NCBI RefSeq assembly: GCF_003482105.1
Contig: NZ_QULM01000002.1
Coordinates: forward strand, 1-64,000
DNA: 64,000 nt
Source of the DNA: Coprococcus sp. OM04-5BH
GTDB lineage: Bacteria; Bacillota; Clostridia; Lachnospirales; Lachnospiraceae
Reading direction: 5' to 3'
Shown piece after piece: positions 26,267 to 34,805 of the stretch. Position 1 is the stretch's first letter. Each line of letters begins with the position of its first letter. Below the pieces are notes generated by a model. The model made no database searches, was not told the DNA's origin, and saw only the letters and a list, made by a program, of their open reading frames with translations. The position numbers and the translations under genes are program-made.

Positions 26267-28900
26267 ATGAGTAAAATTCTTATAATTGACGGACACAGTA
26301 TATTAAACAGAGGCTTCTACGGACTGCCGGATCTGACAAATTCCAGAGGAATCCATACCAATGCGGTACTTGGATTTTTAAATATACTTTTTAAGATTAT
26401 GGATGAGGAGAAGCCGGATCATCTGTGTGTTGCTTTTGACATGAGTGCCCCGACCTTCAGACATGAGAGGTTCAAGGAGTATAAGGGCACAAGAAAGCCT
26501 ATGCCTGAGGAGCTCAGGGAGCAGGTGCCTCTTATGAAGAGGATTTTAACTGCGATGAATGTGAGGATACTTGAACATGCTGGCTATGAAGCTGATGATA
26601 TCATAGGTACAATGTCAAGAGTGGCTGAAGCTAAGGGCTATGACGTGACTATTGTGTCAGGTGACAGGGATCTCCTGCAGCTTGCAACCGACAGGATATT
26701 GGTAAGGATACCTAAGACAAAGACAGGCGGAACCACAGTTGAGAACTATTACAGCAAGGATGTTGTAGAGAATTATGGAGTTACACCTGAGGAATTTATA
26801 GATATGAAGGGGCTCATGGGGGATACTTCAGATAATATTCCGGGAGTTCCGAAGATCGGTGAGAAAACTGCATCAAAGATAATATCTGCATACGGCTCCA
26901 TAGAGAACGCCTACGAACATATTGATGAAATAAAGCCTGCTCTTGCCCAGAAAAACCTCAGGGAATACTATGACCAGGCGATATTTTCCAAGTGGCTTGC
27001 CACAATTAAGCTTGATTGTGAGCTTGACTGTGGTCCTGCTGATTGTTTGATAGACAATATGTTCAACGAGGAATCCTACAAGCTCTTTAATGAACTGGAG
27101 TTAAAGAGTATCCTTAAGAGATTTGATTTCTCTGAGAAAAAGACTGAGCTTTCACCGGATATAGTTATGGTTCTTGATGAGAAGAAGGCCGAGCAGGTAT
27201 TTGCAGAAGTGAAAAATACAGGAAGGGCCGGCTTTTATATTATCCATGGGGATGATGAAATGTTGGGACTTACGATTTCATGCATGGCTGATACTGTGTA
27301 TATAATTCAGTGCTTCGGCTATGTGCGTGAGGAATACATTACAGATAAACTTATAAAGCTTGCAGAGGGTGGAGTGGAGCTTGTTACACTTGATCTGAAG
27401 GAGGCTTTACATTTTGTACATTTCATCGAGAATATGAAGAGCGTCAGGGATATAGGGGTTGCCGCCTATCTTTTAAATCCTTTGGCGGATACCTATTATT
27501 ATGACGACATTGCAAGGGATTACATTGATGTTGCACTGGTTTCGGAGAAAGAGCTTATAGGTAAGGAAGCGGTGAACATATTCTCATTTGCAAATGATGA
27601 CTTTAATAAATGCATGGCATACAAGGCGTTAGTGCCTTATGCAGCCTGTGACAGGATACTTGAGGAGATAGATAAAAAGGGCTGCCGCTATCTTTATGAT
27701 GAGATAGAAATGAGGACAGTATACTGCCTCTACGATATGGAGAGCAGGGGAGTTCTGGTAAGACGTGATGAGCTTGATAACTACAGTCATATGCTTGAGG
27801 AACGTATACAAGTTCTCCAGAAGCAGATAACCGATTATGCGGGAAGGGAGTTTAACATAAACTCACCTAAGCAGCTTGGACAGGTTCTCTTTGAGGAAAT
27901 GCAGATACCGGGCGGCAAGAAAACCAAGACAGGTTATTCCACCAGTGTGGATGTGCTTGATAAGATAAAAAATGAGCACCCTATAATAAACGATATTCTG
28001 GAATACCGCCAGCTTACAAAGCTTAATTCTACCTATGCCATAGGACTTACAAATTATATATCGGATGACGGAAGGATACACGGAACCTTTAATCAGACCA
28101 TAACAGCAACGGGACGTATAAGCTCAACGGAGCCTAACCTCCAGAATATCCCTATGAGGATAGAGCTTGGACGTATGATAAGAAAGGCATTTGTGCCTAA
28201 GGAGGGCTGCGTGTTCGTTGACGCGGATTATTCCCAGATCGAGCTTCGGGTTCTTGCCCATATGTCAGGTGACAAGGTTATGCAGGAGGCGTTCCTTCAT
28301 AATGTGGATGTCCATGCCACAACAGCTTCCCAGGTATTTAATGTGCCCATAGATGAGGTCACATCCCTTCAGAGAAGAAATGCAAAGGCTGTAAACTTTG
28401 GTATAGTCTATGGCATAAGTGCTTTTGGCTTGAGTGAGGATCTTGGTATATCAAGAAAAGAGGCAGCTTCATATATAGAAGCATACTTCAACACCTATAA
28501 GGACATAAAGAAATTCCTTGATGAGCAGGTTGCTCACGCCAAGGAAAACGGCTATGTGAAGACTATGTTTGGCAGGATAAGACCTGTGCCTGAGCTGTCA
28601 TCATCTAACTTTATGCAGAAGAGCTTCGGTGAGCGGGTTGCCATGAACTCACCTATACAGGGTACTGCCGCAGATATAATAAAGATCGCCATGATAAATG
28701 TGAATTCAGCCCTTAAGAACGAAGGACTTAAGTCAAAACTCATATTACAGATACATGATGAGCTTCTGATAGAAACTGCAAAGGACGAGATAGAGCAGGT
28801 GAAGTATATACTTACCAGAGAAATGATGAATGCGGCAAAGCTTCAGGTGCCGCTCTCTGTGGATGTGGAGACCGGGGATAACTGGTATGATGCCAAGTAA
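26267..28900 (+). CDS. polA: DNA polymerase I
   Basis: Pol I fills gaps and removes RNA primers. The 877-residue protein has the N-terminal 5' nuclease (residues 1-290; IIDGHSILNRGFYG, AGYEADDIIGT and SGDRDLLQL). A middle domain occupies the position of the 3'-5' exonuclease. The C-terminal polymerase has VDADYSQIELRVLAH, the fingers helix RRNAKAVNFGIVYG and the palm motif LQIHDEL. The middle domain lacks the DxE motif of active proofreading: the matching strand reads GFYIIHGDDE. Proofreading is therefore probably lost, as in several Gram-positive Pol I enzymes. coaE follows, a common neighbour in Firmicutes. Confidence 0.96.
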   Translation: MSKILIIDGHSILNRGFYGLPDLTNSRGIHTNAVLGFLNILFKIMDEEKPDHLCVAFDMSAPTFRHERFKEYKGTRKPMPEELREQVPLMKRILTAMNVRILEHAGYEADDIIGTMSRVAEAKGYDVTIVSGDRDLLQLATDRILVRIPKTKTGGTTVENYYSKDVVENYGVTPEEFIDMKGLMGDTSDNIPGVPKIGEKTASKIISAYGSIENAYEHIDEIKPALAQKNLREYYDQAIFSKWLATIKLDCELDCGPADCLIDNMFNEESYKLFNELELKSILKRFDFSEKKTELSPDIVMVLDEKKAEQVFAEVKNTGRAGFYIIHGDDEMLGLTISCMADTVYIIQCFGYVREEYITDKLIKLAEGGVELVTLDLKEALHFVHFIENMKSVRDIGVAAYLLNPLADTYYYDDIARDYIDVALVSEKELIGKEAVNIFSFANDDFNKCMAYKALVPYAACDRILEEIDKKGCRYLYDEIEMRTVYCLYDMESRGVLVRRDELDNYSHMLEERIQVLQKQITDYAGREFNINSPKQLGQVLFEEMQIPGGKKTKTGYSTSVDVLDKIKNEHPIINDILEYRQLTKLNSTYAIGLTNYISDDGRIHGTFNQTITATGRISSTEPNLQNIPMRIELGRMIRKAFVPKEGCVFVDADYSQIELRVLAHMSGDKVMQEAFLHNVDVHATTASQVFNVPIDEVTSLQRRNAKAVNFGIVYGISAFGLSEDLGISRKEAASYIEAYFNTYKDIKKFLDEQVAHAKENGYVKTMFGRIRPVPELSSSNFMQKSFGERVAMNSPIQGTAADIIKIAMINVNSALKNEGLKSKLILQIHDELLIETAKDEIEQVKYILTREMMNAAKLQVPLSVDVETGDNWYDAK

Positions 28901-28988
28901 TGGTGACCAGAGCTGATTGGAAATATTGTAATAAATGTGGGCATAGATCCTGCGATATAAGAATTGATAAATGATCAAGGAGAAAATG

Positions 28989-29582
28989 ATGAAGGTTCTT
29001 GGGATTACCGGTGGGATAGGAAGCGGTAAGACACTGGTGCTTAATATATTGAAGGAAAACTACAATGCAGAGATCATAGAGGCAGACAGGCTGGGACATG
29101 AGCTTATGGAGCCTGGAAGGGCTGTATACAATAATGTAGTATCGTATTTTGGAAGAGATATCTTAGGGAAAGATGACACTATCGACAGAAAGAAGCTTGG
29201 AGGTATAGTATTTGCGGATAAGGACAAGCTTCGAAAGCTCAACGAGCTCAGCCATCCTGTCATACGAGACGAGATATTAAGGATAATAGATGAGGGAAGG
29301 AACAGGGGAACGGAGCTTGTGGTTCTTGAGGCGGCACTTCTCATAGAGGAGGGTTACAGCAGCTTATGTGATCACATGGTATATGTGTATTCCCCTGTTG
29401 AAATAAGGATAAACAGGCTTATGGAATACAGGGGATTTGACCGGGAAAGAGCTCTTGCAGTGATCCGTTCCCAGAATCCTGAGAAGTACTACAGAGATAA
29501 CTGTGACCTGATGATCGACAATTCAGGAGATCGCTTTCAGACAGAAGAAAATATTCGACAGATGATGGTGGGAATGTACTAA
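28989..29582 (+). CDS. coaE: Dephospho-CoA kinase
   Basis: CoaE phosphorylates the ribose 3' hydroxyl of dephospho-CoA, the last step of coenzyme A synthesis. The P-loop GITGGIGSGKT is at the N terminus, followed by IIEADRLGHEL and a lid region with LSHPVIRDEI. Of the starts at 28971, 28986 and 28989, the last has AAGGAG (28977-28982) six bases upstream and yields 197 residues, the usual length. It is separated from polA by 88 bases. Confidence 0.94.
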   Translation: MKVLGITGGIGSGKTLVLNILKENYNAEIIEADRLGHELMEPGRAVYNNVVSYFGRDILGKDDTIDRKKLGGIVFADKDKLRKLNELSHPVIRDEILRIIDEGRNRGTELVVLEAALLIEEGYSSLCDHMVYVYSPVEIRINRLMEYRGFDRERALAVIRSQNPEKYYRDNCDLMIDNSGDRFQTEENIRQMMVGMY

Positions 29583-29611
29583 TAAAAACACAATTTTTTT
29601 GTATACAAGCC

Positions 29612-29640
29612 TTGAGATATTGGTGTGGCTGTAGTAAACT
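29612..29640 (+). promoter_or_regulatory. Promoter of pta
   Basis: TTGAGA (29612-29617), 17-base spacer, TAAACT (29635-29640). The leader then contains a small inverted repeat, GTGCCGATTTCGGGCA, around 29654-29669. Confidence 0.55.
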
Positions 29641-29717
29641 GAGCTTAGTGCGTGTGCCGATTTCGGGCATACAATATGAATAAAAACGTACAGGTTATTA
29701 CCATGAAAGGAGAAGGT

Positions 29718-30758
29718 ATGAGTTTTGTAGAACAGTTAAAAGCAAGAGCCAGGGCAAGCAAGAAGACTATAGTTCTTCCGGAGACATCAGACATCAGAAC
29801 AATCGAGGCTGCTGCTAAAGTAATCAAAGAAGATATTGCAAATGTAATTTTAGTTGGAAATAAAGAGGAAATCTTAAGCAGAGCGGGAGAAAATGACTTA
29901 AGTAAGGCAAGTTTTGTTGATCCTACTAACTTCGACAGATTTGACGAGTATGTAGAGAAGCTTGTAGAGCTTCGTAGAAAGAAGGGAATGAACGAGGAGA
30001 AGGCAGCACATCTTCTCAGAGATAACGGCTTATACTTTGGCTGTATGATGGTTAAGCTTGGAGATGCAGACGGAATGGTTGCCGGAGCTATCAATTCATC
30101 AGCAGACGTATTAAGAGCTGCCCTTCAGATACTTAAGACTGCACCTGGTACAAGGATAGTATCAGCATTTTTCCTTGTGATAGTTCCTAACTGTGACATG
30201 GGGGCAAATGGTGCATTTATTTTCTCGGACGCAGGTCTTAACCAGACTCCGTCGGCGTCAGAACTTGCGGACATTGCAGAGCAGTCAGCATTGTCATTTA
30301 AGCTTCTTGTGGATGAGGAGCCTATGGTTGCAATGCTTTCACATTCAACAAAGGGAAGTGCTACACATCCTGATGTAGATAAGGTTATTGAGGCAACACA
30401 GATCGTTAAGGCTGAATATCCTGATCTTGTGGTTGATGGTGAGCTTCAGGCAGACGCAGCGATAGTACCTGAGGTTGCTGCTGCTAAGGCTCCGGGAAGT
30501 GATGTGGCAGGACATGCCAATGTCCTTGTGTTCCCGTCCCTTGACGCAGCCAATATCGGATATAAGCTTGTGCAGAGACTCGCAAAGGCTGAGGCTTATG
30601 GACCTGTTACACAGGGTATATCAAAGCCTGTCAATGACCTTTCAAGAGGATGCTGTGCAGACGATATCGTAGGTGTTGTTGCCATAACAGCTATCCAGGC
30701 ACAGGCTCGTGAGAATGGAACAATGAAGATCATTCCTAAGAAAGAGAATTTAAAGTAG
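29718..30758 (+). CDS. pta: Phosphate acetyltransferase
   Basis: Pta interconverts acetyl-CoA and acetyl phosphate; with AckA it forms the ATP-yielding acetate branch of fermentation. ATG 29718 is chosen: AAAGGAGAAGG is directly upstream, and MSFVEQLKARARASKK is the usual N terminus. The longer frame from 29652 adds an unrelated 22 residues. The 346-residue length fits the short Firmicutes form without the P-loop regulatory domain. Motifs include VLPETSDIRT, GDADGMVAGA and VFPSLDAANIGYKL. ackA follows after 45 bases, the standard order. Confidence 0.96.
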   Translation: MSFVEQLKARARASKKTIVLPETSDIRTIEAAAKVIKEDIANVILVGNKEEILSRAGENDLSKASFVDPTNFDRFDEYVEKLVELRRKKGMNEEKAAHLLRDNGLYFGCMMVKLGDADGMVAGAINSSADVLRAALQILKTAPGTRIVSAFFLVIVPNCDMGANGAFIFSDAGLNQTPSASELADIAEQSALSFKLLVDEEPMVAMLSHSTKGSATHPDVDKVIEATQIVKAEYPDLVVDGELQADAAIVPEVAAAKAPGSDVAGHANVLVFPSLDAANIGYKLVQRLAKAEAYGPVTQGISKPVNDLSRGCCADDIVGVVAITAIQAQARENGTMKIIPKKENLK

Positions 30759-30803
30759 AATTTACGATAATTGGTAATGGTTTAAAGGAGATAGAGATAG
30801 GAA

Positions 30804-31994
30804 ATGAAGGTTTTAGTTATTAATTGTGGAAGCTCTTCACTTAAGTATCAGCTTATTGATTCTGCTACAGAGTCGGTACTTGCCAAGGGCTTATGTGAGA
30901 GAATAACAATAGACGGAAGACTTACACATACAACTACGGGTAAGGAAAAGTATACAGTTGATCTTGATATGCCTGACCATAAGGCTGCGGTTAAGTATGT
31001 TCTTGACGCACTGGTTGATCCTGAGACCGGAGCCATAGGTTCACTTGATGAGATTGATGCTTGTGGCCACAGAATTGTACATGGCGGAGAGAAGTTTGCC
31101 CAGTCGGTTGTGATAAATGATGAGGTTATCAAGGCTATAGAGGAGTGCAATGATCTTGCACCGCTTCATAATCCTGCCAACCTTATAGGTATTGATGCCT
31201 GCCGTAAGCTTATGCCGGGCACACCTAATGTGGCAGTTTTCGATACAGCCTTCCATCAGACAATGCCTGATGTGGCTTATACATATGGTATTCCTTATAA
31301 GTATTATGAGGAATACAAGATAAGAAGATATGGTTTCCACGGTACAAGCCATTCATTTGTATCAAAGAGACTGGCAGAGCTTATGGGTAAGGATATAAGG
31401 AACCTTAAGCTTATTGTGTGTCATCTCGGGAATGGATCAAGTATATCAGCAGTTAAGGGCGGAAAGTCAGTGGACACAACCATGGGACTTACACCTCTTG
31501 CAGGTCTTCCTATGGGAACCCGTTCAGGAGATATCGATCCTGCCATTATAGATTTTATAGCGGAGAAAGAAAATCTTTCTATTAAAGAGGTTAATAACAT
31601 CCTTAACAAGGAATCCGGAGTGTACGGTCTTTCTGGAGTATCAAGTGATTTCAGAGATCTGACTGCCGGAATGGAAGCGGGAAATGACAGGTGCAGGCTT
31701 GCCCTTGATGTGTTCTGCTACAATGTTAAGAAATATATAGGTGCTTATGCAGCGGCTATGGGCGGTCTTGACGGAATTGCATTTACAGCCGGTATCGGTG
31801 AGAATACAGCATATGTAAGAGAAAAGTCACTGGAGGATCTTGGATTCCTTGGAATTAACTTAAACAATGAGGCGAATTCAGTAAGAGGAGAGGAAGCTCT
31901 TATCTCAACTGACGATTCGAAGGTTCAGGTATGGGTTGTTCCTACAAATGAGGAACTTGCCATTGCCAGAGAAACCGTAGCACTTGTAAAGTAA
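30804..31994 (+). CDS. ackA: Acetate kinase
   Basis: AckA transfers the phosphate of acetyl phosphate to ADP, producing acetate and ATP. The 396-residue ASKHA-fold protein starts [16 protein letters not shown]. It contains [30 protein letters not shown] and TAGIGENTA, all in expected order. Its position behind pta and before a strong independent promoter makes pta-ackA a two-gene operon. Confidence 0.97.
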   Translation: MKVLVINCGSSSLKYQLIDSATESVLAKGLCERITIDGRLTHTTTGKEKYTVDLDMPDHKAAVKYVLDALVDPETGAIGSLDEIDACGHRIVHGGEKFAQSVVINDEVIKAIEECNDLAPLHNPANLIGIDACRKLMPGTPNVAVFDTAFHQTMPDVAYTYGIPYKYYEEYKIRRYGFHGTSHSFVSKRLAELMGKDIRNLKLIVCHLGNGSSISAVKGGKSVDTTMGLTPLAGLPMGTRSGDIDPAIIDFIAEKENLSIKEVNNILNKESGVYGLSGVSSDFRDLTAGMEAGNDRCRLALDVFCYNVKKYIGAYAAAMGGLDGIAFTAGIGENTAYVREKSLEDLGFLGINLNNEANSVRGEEALISTDDSKVQVWVVPTNEELAIARETVALVK

Positions 31995-32059
31995 TTGATA
32001 CAAATAATTCAGATACATATAAATTGTTGTAGAAATATACATAATTTAGAAAAATATCG

Positions 32060-32088
32060 TTGACAAATAATTTTTATATATGTATAAT
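32060..32088 (+). promoter_or_regulatory. Strong promoter of yceD-rpmF
   Basis: Consensus TTGACA (32060-32065), 17-base spacer, TATAAT (32083-32088), 29 bases before the start codon. Confidence 0.9.
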
Positions 32089-32116
32089 ATGCAATGTGCG
32101 ATTTTTAGGAGATATT

Positions 32117-32632
32117 ATGTTAATTGATTTATCTGGTGTTTTATCAACTGAAGGACTTGTGAAAGACTTCGATGTAGAGGTAGGATTAAATGAATTTAGC
32201 TTTAATGGTAACGTATATGTTGTCAGCAAGGCGGAGTCCTTTAAGCTTACAGCTTCCAACGAAGGAAAGCGCAAAGCTCATATTATAGGTGAAGCGGTTA
32301 TAACATTAAAGATGTTGTGCGACCGTTGTCTGGATGAGATAGAAAAAGATTTCAATGTAGAGATTGATGAATTAATCGACATGGCTATATTTGAAACTGA
32401 TAAGATTGATGAGATTAACGAATTAAATTATCTGGAAGACTGTTGCATCAATATGGATATATTACTTGAAAAGGAACTTATGAGTCTGGTTCCTGTACAG
32501 ATCCTGTGCAGACCTGATTGTAAGGGATTGTGTAAAGTGTGTGGTGCTAATCATAATTATGAAGAGTGTTCATGTGATGATTCAGTTCCTGATCCTAGAT
32601 TATCAGTTTTTGCAAACATCTTGAAAAATTAG
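32117..32632 (+). CDS. YceD family (DUF177) protein
   Basis: The 171-residue protein matches the YceD/DUF177 family, which throughout bacteria sits ahead of rpmF and is linked to large ribosomal RNA and ribosome metabolism. It has the central C-x2-C segment (LCDRCLDEIEKDF). The cysteine-rich C-terminal part (CRPDCKGLCKVCG, then ECSC) ends in DPRLSVFANIL, the most conserved block. ATG 32117 follows AGGAGAT. An earlier in-frame start (32060) lies on the promoter itself and is rejected. Confidence 0.88.
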   Translation: MLIDLSGVLSTEGLVKDFDVEVGLNEFSFNGNVYVVSKAESFKLTASNEGKRKAHIIGEAVITLKMLCDRCLDEIEKDFNVEIDELIDMAIFETDKIDEINELNYLEDCCINMDILLEKELMSLVPVQILCRPDCKGLCKVCGANHNYEECSCDDSVPDPRLSVFANILKN

Positions 32633-32648
32633 AGGAGGTGTAAGAAGA

Positions 32649-32831
32649 ATGTCAATTTGTCCAAAGAATAAAAGTTCAAAGGCAAGAAGAGATAAGCGTA
32701 GAGCTAACTGGAAGATGACAGCTCCTGCATTAGTAAAGTGCAGCAAGTGTGGAGAATTAATGGTTCCTCACAGAGTATGTAAGAACTGCGGTTCATACAA
32801 CAAGAAAGAGATTATCTCTGTTGCTGAATAA
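32649..32831 (+). CDS. rpmF: 50S ribosomal protein L32
   Basis: The 60-residue protein has the L32 N terminus (CPKNKSSKARRDKRRANW) and a complete zinc ribbon: CSKCGE and CKNCGSYN, that is C-x2-C ... C-x2-C. The zinc-binding form indicates no obvious need for a zinc-free paralogue. GAGGAGGTG precedes the start. It closes the yceD-rpmF transcript at a terminator. Confidence 0.97.
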   Translation: MSICPKNKSSKARRDKRRANWKMTAPALVKCSKCGELMVPHRVCKNCGSYNKKEIISVAE

Positions 32832-32848
32832 TTTTCAGACTTATAAAA

Positions 32849-32882
32849 TAAAGGGTTGCGACCATGTCGTGGCCCTTTATTT
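32849..32882 (+). terminator. Terminator after rpmF
   Basis: AAAGGG-TT-GCGAC and GTCG-TGG-CCCTTT form a stem followed by ATTTTATT. The structured repeat copy 1 begins within ten bases. Confidence 0.8.
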
Positions 32883-32888
32883 TATTGT

Positions 32889-32975
32889 GCAACGAGTCAA
32901 GTGCAACAAGCATATATGATTGCGTTTGACGACTGCTGGTCAGCGAATAAAACTTGCAAAGACGTTATATCGTTG
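32889..32975. repeat. Structured intergenic repeat, copy 1
   Basis: An 87-base stretch that recurs at 54282-54369. Shared blocks are GCAACGAGTCAAG, TTTGACGACTGCT, TCAGCG, ATAAAACT and GCAAAG. It folds into hairpins: AGTCAA with TTGACGACT enclosing CATATATG, then GCTGGTCAGC. It is directly behind the rpmF terminator. An inverted repeat CGTTATAT/ATATAACG (32963-32985) overlaps its end. Confidence 0.8.
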
Positions 32976-33018
32976 TTATATAACGATAAAATTATACAGG
33001 CATAAATTTTCATATGAA

Positions 33019-33047
33019 TTGACTTTGATTTAATTTAAACATATAAT
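33019..33047 (+). promoter_or_regulatory. Promoter of the plsX-rnc-smc-ftsY block
   Basis: TTGACT (33019-33024), 17-base spacer, TATAAT (33042-33047), 54 bases ahead of plsX. Confidence 0.85.
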
Positions 33048-33100
33048 GACTTTGTATGTTTAAATGGGTTTTTATACCGGTTGAGGAGGAAGATAGAAAA

Positions 33101-34111
33101 ATGGGTGATACCAGAATTGTTGTAGACGCTATGGGCGGAGATTATGCTCCGGAATGGATCATAAGAGGTGCTGTTGAAGCTATAAATGAAGGTGCAAAGG
33201 CAGAAATCATTTTCACAGGAAAAGAAGATGTGATAAATGCAGAACTGGCTAAGTATCAGTATGATAAGAATAAAGTAAGAGTTGTTAATGCAACAGAGGA
33301 GATCACATGTCATGACGCTCCTGTTACAGCAATAAGACAGAAGAAGGACTCATCCCTTGTAGTTGGAATGAACATGGTTAAGGGCGGTGAAGCTGACGCC
33401 ATTATATCAGCAGGAAGCTCAGGTGCCATTCTTGCAGGAGGACAGCTTCTTGTGGGACGTGCCAAGGGTGTCAAGAGATCACCCCTGGCTCCGTTACTCC
33501 CTACAACCACAGGATATTCATTGCTTATTGACTGCGGTGCAAATGTAGACGCAAGACCGGAGCACTTGGTACAATTTGCCAAGATGGGATCTATCTACAT
33601 GGAGAACATAGAGAAGATCAAAAATCCGAGAGTTGCCATAGTAAATATCGGAGATGAGGAAGAAAAGGGTAACGCCCTGGTTAAGGAGACTTATCCATTA
33701 TTAAAGGAATGTAAGGATATTAATTTCATTGGAAGTATAGAGGCAAGAGAGATACCTAATGGTGCTGCAGACGTTATAGTATGTGAGGCGTTTGTGGGAA
33801 ATGTTATCTTAAAGCTCTATGAAGGACTTGCCAAAATGCTTCTGTCAGAGATAAAGAAAGCCATCATGTCTTCATTTAAGAGTAAGATCGGTGGAGCACT
33901 TATAAACAGCTCACTTAAGGGACTTAAGGAGAGATTTAATGCCAAAACAAAGGGTGGTGCGCCACTTCTTGGCCTTAAGGGACTTGTTATAAAGATCCAT
34001 GGCAATTCTCACAACGAAGAGGTTAAGAGTGCCATATTCCAGTGTATTACATTTAATGAGACCGGGGTACTTAACAAAATATCAAGCAATATAAGCGGTG
34101 AGGCAGAATAA
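33101..34111 (+). CDS. plsX: Phosphate acyltransferase PlsX
   Basis: PlsX makes acyl phosphate from acyl-ACP, the acyl donor for glycerol-3-phosphate acylation by PlsY, starting phospholipid synthesis. ATG 33101 gives a 336-residue protein starting RIVVDAMGGDYAP, the family signature. AGSSGAILAGG, LLIDCGAN and CEAFVGNVILKLYEG follow. GAGGAGGA (33083-33090) is the binding site; the in-frame 33056 start is too close to the promoter. The usual neighbours fabD, fabG and acpP are absent between plsX and rnc. Confidence 0.95.
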   Translation: MGDTRIVVDAMGGDYAPEWIIRGAVEAINEGAKAEIIFTGKEDVINAELAKYQYDKNKVRVVNATEEITCHDAPVTAIRQKKDSSLVVGMNMVKGGEADAIISAGSSGAILAGGQLLVGRAKGVKRSPLAPLLPTTTGYSLLIDCGANVDARPEHLVQFAKMGSIYMENIEKIKNPRVAIVNIGDEEEKGNALVKETYPLLKECKDINFIGSIEAREIPNGAADVIVCEAFVGNVILKLYEGLAKMLLSEIKKAIMSSFKSKIGGALINSSLKGLKERFNAKTKGGAPLLGLKGLVIKIHGNSHNEEVKSAIFQCITFNETGVLNKISSNISGEAE

Positions 34112-34803
34112 TGCCGGCAAGAGATTTAAAGCAGTTAGAGAACAGATTAAATTATAAATTTAATAATATATCCTATCTGGATACAGCCCTTATCCACAAG
34201 TCATATTCCAATGACATGAAGATAAACAAGGTGGAATCCTATGAGAGAAGTGAGTATCTGGGAGATGCCATACTTGAATACATAGTAAGTGAATATCTAT
34301 ATAAGGAATATCCTGATTATACAGAGGGACAGCTTACAAAGCTCCGAGCGAGCCTTGTGTGTGAGTTTACCCTGTCCCAGGTATCAAGGGATATAGGATA
34401 TGGAGATTATGTGAGACTCAGCAAGGGTGAGGAGCTCACTGGTGGGCGGAACAGAAGCTCCATAATGTGTGACCTTTTTGAGGCAGTGCTTGGAGCCATA
34501 TATCTTGATGGAGGCATAGAGCCTGCGAAGAAATATGTCAGAACATTCCTGTTAAATGATATAGAAGGAAAAATGTTGTTTTATGACGCCAAGTCCACGC
34601 TTCAGGAGTATGCCCAGAGCAGGGGCAGTGTTCTCGAGTATAATCTCATTTCCGAGAATGGTCCCGATCACAACAAGGAGTATTGTTCCGAGGTAAGGCT
34701 TGACGGCATTCAGCTTGCAGTGGCAAAGGGCCACTCAAAGAAGGCTTCAGAGCAGACGGCGGCATATAATGCACTATTAACAATAAATAAAAAGCAGGAT
34801 TAA
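34111..34803 (+). CDS. rnc: Ribonuclease III
   Basis: RNase III cleaves double-stranded RNA, including rRNA precursors. The 230-residue protein has the catalytic helix ERSEYLGDAILEYIVSEYL (family ERLEFLGDAVL; carboxylates conserved) and the second acidic site CDLFEAVLGAIYLDGG. A C-terminal dsRNA-binding domain (from about 155) ends with KKASEQTAAYNALL. Its start overlaps the plsX stop (TAATG), so translation is coupled. smc follows two bases after the stop. Confidence 0.95.
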   Translation: MPARDLKQLENRLNYKFNNISYLDTALIHKSYSNDMKINKVESYERSEYLGDAILEYIVSEYLYKEYPDYTEGQLTKLRASLVCEFTLSQVSRDIGYGDYVRLSKGEELTGGRNRSSIMCDLFEAVLGAIYLDGGIEPAKKYVRTFLLNDIEGKMLFYDAKSTLQEYAQSRGSVLEYNLISENGPDHNKEYCSEVRLDGIQLAVAKGHSKKASEQTAAYNALLTINKKQD

Positions 34804-34805
34804 CA

